64,000 nt of DNA from NCBI RefSeq assembly GCF_030506285.1, contig NZ_CP119422.1:3243001-3307000 (forward strand), given 5' to 3'. The translations under genes and the position numbers were made by a program. How positions within the stretch are numbered: position 1 is the first letter of the stretch; each line of letters starts with the position of its first letter. Shown here piece by piece: positions 59,888 to 64,000 of the stretch. This stretch comes from Catalinimonas niigatensis (GTDB taxonomy: Bacteria; Bacteroidota; Bacteroidia; Cytophagales; Cyclobacteriaceae). The notes under the pieces were generated by a model. That model did no database searches, was not told the origin of the DNA, and saw nothing but the letters and a program-made list of their open reading frames with translations.

Positions 59888-60958
59888 ATGGATAAAGACA
59901 GTAAAGAATTTTTAGTGAAGTATCTGAATAATGCATCTCCCACTGGTTTTGAATCTCCCGGTCAGCAAATCTGGCTGGATTATATGAAGCCTTATTTTGA
60001 CGATTATTTTACCGATGTGTATGGCTCTGCCGTGGCGGTGATCAATCCTAAAGCGAAATATAAGGTGGTCATTGAAGCCCATGCCGATGAGATCAGTTGG
60101 TTTGTCAACTATATTACGGACGAAGGTTTTATCTATGTGCGTCGCAATGGAGGTTCCGATCACCAGATTGCACCTTCCAAAAGAGTGAATATTCATACCA
60201 AAAAGGGCATTGTAAAAGGTGTGTTTGGCTGGCCTGCTATTCACGTCCGCGACAGCAATAAAGAAGAAGCTCCTTCCCTGAAAAATATCTTTATTGACTG
60301 TGGCTGTAGCTCCAAAGATGAGGTGCTGGCAAAGGGAATTCACGTAGGCTCGGTCATCACTTTTGAAGATGAATTTACAGAACTCAACGACCGCTACTAT
60401 GTAGGAAGGGCACTGGATAACCGTATCGGAGGCTTTATGATTGCCGAAGTAGCCAAGCGTTTGAAAAAGAAGAAGAAAAAACTTCCTTTCGGATTGTATG
60501 TGGTCAATGCGGTGCAGGAAGAAATCGGCCTGAGAGGCGCACAGATGATTGCCCAACGTATCAAACCGGATGTGGCCATCATTACCGATGTATGTCATCA
60601 TACGGCTTCGCCCATGTACGATAAAATTATGAATGGAGACCTGAAAGCCGGTCAGGGACCTGTACTTACTTATGGGCCTGCTGTACAGAATAATCTGCTG
60701 GAGATGATCATTGATGTAGCCGAAAAGCAAAAAATCCCTTTCCAACGGGCTTCTGCTTCACGGGCTACCGGTACCGATACCGATGCGTTTGCCTATTCTA
60801 ATGAAGGTGTAGCCTCAGCCCTGATTTCTCTACCGCTGAAGTATATGCATACTACCGTAGAAATGGCCCATCAGGAAGATGTGGAAAATGTGATCAGCCT
60901 TATGTATGAATTTCTGCTACAACTCAAAGACAAGCACGATTTCAGGTATATTAAGTAA
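59888..60958 (+). CDS. M42-family metallopeptidase (356 aa)
   Basis: The frame opens at 59831, but the ATG at 59888 gives MDKDSKEFLVKYLNNASPTGFESPG, a canonical start, and a -7-like TAGCTTTG (59839-59846) precedes it. The di-zinc aminopeptidase motifs are present: VIEAHADEISWFVNYI (first His), GRALDNRIGGFM (bridging Asp), NAVQEEIGLRGAQ (Glu catalyst and ligand), DVCHHTASP (Asp) and a late SRATGTDTDAFAYS, LPLKYMHTTVEMAH (last His). M42 enzymes are cytosolic aminopeptidases that form tetrahedral dodecamers, and some are glutamyl aminopeptidases or cellulase-like relatives. The size is typical. A terminator follows after 28 nt. Confidence 0.9.
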   Translation: MDKDSKEFLVKYLNNASPTGFESPGQQIWLDYMKPYFDDYFTDVYGSAVAVINPKAKYKVVIEAHADEISWFVNYITDEGFIYVRRNGGSDHQIAPSKRVNIHTKKGIVKGVFGWPAIHVRDSNKEEAPSLKNIFIDCGCSSKDEVLAKGIHVGSVITFEDEFTELNDRYYVGRALDNRIGGFMIAEVAKRLKKKKKKLPFGLYVVNAVQEEIGLRGAQMIAQRIKPDVAIITDVCHHTASPMYDKIMNGDLKAGQGPVLTYGPAVQNNLLEMIIDVAEKQKIPFQRASASRATGTDTDAFAYSNEGVASALISLPLKYMHTTVEMAHQEDVENVISLMYEFLLQLKDKHDFRYIK

Positions 60959-60985
60959 GATAGCTTTTAAGAGCGTTATATCATT

Positions 60986-61030
60986 CCCGCTAAGTTATTC
61001 TTATAAGAAGGCTTAGCGGGTTATTTTTTA
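60986..61030. terminator. Terminator between the M42 and cupin genes
   Basis: CCCGCTAAG (60986-60994) pairs with CTTAGCGGG (61012-61020), followed by TTATTTTTTA. It ends the M42 gene on the plus strand; the A-run needed for the convergent cupin gene is weak. Confidence 0.8.
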
Positions 61031-61035
61031 TAGTA

Positions 61036-61596
61036 CTATTCTACCTGCAGAGGAGGTCCTACCACCTCCATTTCGTGTGCTGCAAAAATCTCTGCAATCT
61101 CTTCAGAGGTGGGGGTATGCTCCAGGGAAGCCATAGCCACAAAAAATTCTTCCAATTTTCCGGCTGGCTGCAGGATTACAGTCATTTTTCCTCTTTCTGA
61201 TATTTGTGTCCAGGCGTGTGGTATTTTTCTGGGCAGAAATATACTATCACCTACTTTGAGGTGGTGCTTTTCACTTCCCAGTTGAAAATAATACTCTCCT
61301 TCAAGCACATAAAAAATCTCATCCTGAAAAGGATGTACATGCAACGGTGTACCCCTTTTGGGAGACAGACCTGTTTGCTCAAAAATGGCCAAGTCTCCAT
61401 CCGTATCCTTCCCAGAAACTTTTACATCCAAAATATTTGCGTTAACACCTTTTAGCTGGATGTGCCCGTGGAAACGGCCTTCACCCGCTTTTACTGCAAA
61501 ACCTTTACCTTCTCTGTGAGGTATAGGTGATAATTTTGCCCGTGCTGCCAAAGGAAAAGCAGCGAGCATACTCAATAGGAATTTGTTTCTTTTCAT
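61036..61596 (-). CDS. Exported cupin protein (186 aa)
   Basis: An N-terminal hydrophobic segment (residues 1-20, KRNKFLLSMLAAFPLAARA) is a likely signal peptide. The cupin core is GTPLHVHPFQDEIFYVLEGEYYFQLG (two His and a Glu, metal-binding pattern HxH-x5-E) and SIFLPRKIPHAWTQISERG (third His). Single-domain cupins bind a metal and act on small aromatic or sugar ligands; no substrate can be named. The C-terminal 50 residues are helical. It converges with the M42 gene across a terminator, and a gap of 120 nt separates it from the DHFR-like gene on the same strand. Confidence 0.82.
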   Translation of the reverse strand: MKRNKFLLSMLAAFPLAARAKLSPIPHREGKGFAVKAGEGRFHGHIQLKGVNANILDVKVSGKDTDGDLAIFEQTGLSPKRGTPLHVHPFQDEIFYVLEGEYYFQLGSEKHHLKVGDSIFLPRKIPHAWTQISERGKMTVILQPAGKLEEFFVAMASLEHTPTSEEIAEIFAAHEMEVVGPPLQVE

Positions 61597-61716
61597 AGTT
61601 TTGGTGCACCCTTCAAAAAGTCCGATCAGAAGGTCGCTTATAGGTGCTTTCCTATTAAGCTATACATTTTCTTATGAATCTGATAGAGAGACCTGCTCAT
61701 ATTTTTAGCTAGTTTG

Positions 61717-62259
61717 TCAACTAGCTGTTACTTGCCTTTTCTCATACCACAGTTGCACCAGTCCTGAAGGAAAAGTAATGCTTTTCGTCAGCTTTAGACT
61801 TTGCTCCGGCCTGCCATCTTTAAAAAGCCGAACACCATTTCCTACCAGATGGGGAATGATGGAAATGATCATTTTGTCAATGAGTGCATCTTTCAGTAAG
61901 CCATATACTACTTCTCCACCACCGTCACAGTAAATATTTTTTCCTTTCTCCTGTTTGAGTTCGCTAATCAGCGTTTTCAGATTGCCGCCAAAAAATTCCA
62001 CATTTTCGTCTCTGCCTTTTTTGCTGTTGGATAAGACGATACACCTTTTGTCTTTATGCGGGAATTCAATGCCGAAAGACTGTACTTTGTCATACGTTTT
62101 TCTGCCCCAGATCAGCGTATCTATTTCCTGCTGAAAGGCTGAGTAGCCATAATCTTCCCCCGGTGATTCCACCACCGAGAGAAAGTCTAAATTATCTTCA
62201 TCCTTGGCGATATAACCGTCCAGGCTCATAGCGATGTAGAGAATGAGTTGTCTGCTCAT
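61717..62259 (-). CDS. Dihydrofolate reductase-family protein, RibD C-terminal type (180 aa)
   Basis: The RibD-C/DHFR-like fold is recognisable from ILYIAMSLDGYIAKDEDNLDFL at the start, LIWGRKTYDKVQSFG, CIVLSNSKKGRDENVEFFGG, NIYCDGGGEVVYGLL and IISIIPHLVGNGVRLF. Relatives such as YyaP and YwjB reduce unknown pteridine or flavin-like substrates with NADPH. The size (about 180 aa) matches. It lies upstream of an exported cupin gene on the same strand, across 120 nt, and no folate gene is near. A role in resistance to antifolates cannot be shown from the sequence. Confidence 0.88.
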   Translation of the reverse strand: MSRQLILYIAMSLDGYIAKDEDNLDFLSVVESPGEDYGYSAFQQEIDTLIWGRKTYDKVQSFGIEFPHKDKRCIVLSNSKKGRDENVEFFGGNLKTLISELKQEKGKNIYCDGGGEVVYGLLKDALIDKMIISIIPHLVGNGVRLFKDGRPEQSLKLTKSITFPSGLVQLWYEKRQVTAS

Positions 62260-62464
62260 GGTGTGATCGAGGTTAAATGAGTGATTGATGTAAAGTTAAA
62301 TTCTTTGAAGCACTAAGGCTTTAGAATGACACTTTTCTGTAACTGAAAGTTGGATAGTCTGTACATAAACTACTTATTTTTTAGAGGCCATGTAATGCTT
62401 TTCCCTCTGGCTCGTCTAATGGTTAAATGAGAACAAAAAACCATTAACCCTTATCAAATCAGCT

Positions 62465-63250
62465 ATGAAAATAATGAAGAAATATTTTCTACTCAGTCTA
62501 TTGCTTGGTACCCTCATCAGCATTGGGCATGCCCAGGAATTTACGCAAGCCTTAAAGGCCGATCAATCGGTAAAAATCCTACTCAACCGCAGCGACATCA
62601 AAGTGGAAGGTTATGATGGCAATGAAGTCAAAATCACTGCAACGAATTATGAAGCTCCTCCGGAAAGAGCCAAAGGACTCCGTCCGCTCTACAATAATGC
62701 AGTAGACAATACCAATACCGGCCTCGCTGTCACCGAAGAAAATGGTGCCTTGATGATTCGTGAGGCCTCCGGTCAGGAAGGTGAATATATCATCCGTATT
62801 CCTCAAAATGCTAAGCTTAGTATTTCACAGCAGAACTGGAATGGTCAGGACATAGAGGTACAGAACATGAAAAATGAGGTGGAGATTAAAAGCAACTCCG
62901 CCGATGTACGTCTGCTCAATGTGGATGGGCCGGTAATCGCCAACAGTACCAGCGGTGATATAGAAGTTGTATTTAGCGCTTTAAATCAGGCCGCAGCCAG
63001 CAAAATTTCTGCGATCAGCAGCGATGTGGAAGTTTCATTGCCTGCCAATAGTCCGGCAAATTTTAAGCTGAAATCTATCAGCGGTGAAATTTATACAGAT
63101 TTTGATATGGACTTCAATCAGGATAAGGAGGGAAGCAATATGCGGAGGCTGGGCGGTGGACATACCATTGAAGCCAGTACCAATGGAGGGGGCGCCGAAC
63201 TGGGGATTGAAACCATTAGCAGCAATATTTACATCAGAAAAGCACAATAG
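62465..63250 (+). CDS. DUF4097-family exported beta-repeat protein, first copy (261 aa)
   Basis: A signal peptide (residues 1-23, ending GHAQ) precedes a beta-strand-repeat region of the DUF4097/adhesin-like kind. Typical units are SDIKVEGYDGNEVKITATN, YIIRIPQNAKLSI, VEIKSNSADVRLLNVDGPVIANSTSGDIEVV and KLKSISGEIYTDFDMDF (cut). The gene is followed after 2 nt by a second, shorter protein of the same family, with parallel endings ETISSNIYIRKAQ and ETISSDIYLRKR, which suggests a tandem duplication. The start ATG at 62465 could also be at the Met four codons later. Function unknown; related families often sit next to sigma-factor/anti-sigma regulators, but none is visible here. Confidence 0.82.
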   Translation: MKIMKKYFLLSLLLGTLISIGHAQEFTQALKADQSVKILLNRSDIKVEGYDGNEVKITATNYEAPPERAKGLRPLYNNAVDNTNTGLAVTEENGALMIREASGQEGEYIIRIPQNAKLSISQQNWNGQDIEVQNMKNEVEIKSNSADVRLLNVDGPVIANSTSGDIEVVFSALNQAAASKISAISSDVEVSLPANSPANFKLKSISGEIYTDFDMDFNQDKEGSNMRRLGGGHTIEASTNGGGAELGIETISSNIYIRKAQ

Positions 63251-63252
63251 CC

Positions 63253-63963
63253 ATGCCATATAAAAGCTACCTAAAATACCTATTGCCAGTTGTTTATCTA
63301 TTGCTGGCAGCCTCCTCTCTTTTCTCCCAAAAGATCGTAGAACATAATCTAGAATACAGTCCCGGACAAAAAATCATGTTTGACCTTCCTTTCGGTGAAA
63401 GTATTATGCTTTCCGGCTGGGATAAAAATGAAGTAAGTCTGACTGCTACGGTAGATATCAATAATAACCGCCTTAACGACGCTTATCAGTTAGAGGTGCA
63501 GGAAGGCGAAACGCTGACTTTCACTGCTGATCTGGATGATGAAATCCTACAGAACGGGAAAGTAGAAGACTGCGGGGATGGGCATTATTCTTACCAGAGC
63601 AATCGTAATGGAAAACAGATTGCGGTGTGCGCAGAGATCAACTATGTCATCCATGTTCCCCGTTCAGCCATACTGCAAATGAAAACCATCAGCGCCGATA
63701 TAGAAGCCAAAGGGCTGGAAGGAGATACCGAGATCAAATCTATCAGCGGATTCATTGACTTTAACTGGCAGGAGAGACAGGAAGCTGACCTGGCTCTCAA
63801 GTCCATCACCGGAGAATTGTATACTGATCTTGACTTTGATATCCTCAACAAAAAAGAAAATCCTCCAATAGTAGGCTATACCCTCAAAGGACAAATTGGC
63901 GATGGAGGAAGAAGGCTGGCCTTGGAAACCATCAGCAGCGACATTTATCTGCGTAAGCGCTAG
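63253..63963 (+). CDS. DUF4097-family exported beta-repeat protein, second copy (236 aa)
   Basis: A signal peptide (residues 1-25, LLAASSLFSQ) is followed by beta-repeats like those of the preceding gene: GESIMLSGWDKNEVSLTATV, INYVIHVPRSAILQMKTISADIEAKGLEGDTEIKSISG (in parts) and ALKSITGELYTDLDFDI, ending LALETISSDIYLRKR. It starts 2 nt after the first copy and is surely co-transcribed. Two differences from it are an internal pair of Cys (EDCGDGHYSYQ and IAVCAEINY, residues about 114 and 129) that may form a disulfide, and a shorter centre. It lies at the end of the window; the operon may go on beyond it. Confidence 0.82.
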   Translation: MPYKSYLKYLLPVVYLLLAASSLFSQKIVEHNLEYSPGQKIMFDLPFGESIMLSGWDKNEVSLTATVDINNNRLNDAYQLEVQEGETLTFTADLDDEILQNGKVEDCGDGHYSYQSNRNGKQIAVCAEINYVIHVPRSAILQMKTISADIEAKGLEGDTEIKSISGFIDFNWQERQEADLALKSITGELYTDLDFDILNKKENPPIVGYTLKGQIGDGGRRLALETISSDIYLRKR

Positions 63964-64000
63964 ATGCAGGGATTGGTGAATCACAAAACTGGTGGCTAAA

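Noticed and set aside
1-64000. CRISPR arrays, rRNA operons and complete insertion sequences
   Set aside because: I found no repeat-spacer pattern, no rRNA-like sequence and no transposase frame in the window.

Overview
The window reads as chromosomal DNA of a Bacteroidota bacterium, most likely a marine or environmental member of the Cytophagales. The signs are a long NusB, DUF5686 and LptD-like outer-membrane proteins, a PorE-like OmpA lipoprotein, carboxypeptidase-regulatory domains in front of beta-barrels, many SPII lipoproteins with acidic residues after the Cys, and Bacteroidota-type promoters (TTG, about 20 nt, TAnnTTTG) instead of sigma70 boxes. Gene density is high and most genes are housekeeping.

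Layout. 1-4.6 kb: the 5' part of recJ (cut by the window edge), a small lipoprotein, a SPOR protein, fumC and an rluB-like pseudouridine synthase. 4.6-5.5 kb: a gene-free stretch with three hairpins, each followed by the same 15-nt box, then tRNA-Phe. 5.5-16.5 kb: a membrane Fe-S/CCG protein pair, a PorE-like lipoprotein, purM, pyrC, an EEP-family protein, tRNA-His and a NUMOD4/HNH protein. 16.5-21.9 kb: the block nusB-ytxH-DUF1573-yajC-ybbR-coaE, then leucine dehydrogenase. 22-30.9 kb: an MsbA-like ABC exporter, an isolated nuoI-nuoJ pair, lptD, an amidase, an MCE protein and a transglutaminase-like protein. 31-41.4 kb: DUF5686, lipB, manA, pgi and yraN. Between manA and pgi sits a two-gene cassette of an ABC/SMC-like ATPase and a small Cys-rich protein with a PD-(D/E)XK-like core.

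41.5-51.2 kb: a cupin, a MORN-type protein and then a transport locus. This holds two small His/CxxC proteins with matching C-termini, a lipoprotein, and a tight operon of ABC ATPase, TonB-dependent receptor and two DUF3526-type permeases. I read it as a metal or metallophore handling system, which is an inference. 51.3-64 kb: an aspartoacylase-like zinc hydrolase, a Tat-exported UxuA-like protein, a formaldehyde/formate module (YdeP-like molybdoenzyme and FdhD on one strand, glutathione-independent formaldehyde dehydrogenase on the other), a BNR_4 lipoprotein, an M42 peptidase, a cupin, a DHFR-like reductase and two tandem DUF4097 proteins.

The best candidates for something undescribed are the ATPase/nuclease cassette bracketed by related repeats (35.9-37.9 kb), the hairpin-plus-box array (4.65-4.91 kb) and the small-CxxC/TonB/ABC locus (43.2-51.2 kb). 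No database search was possible; family names rest on visible motifs and architecture.
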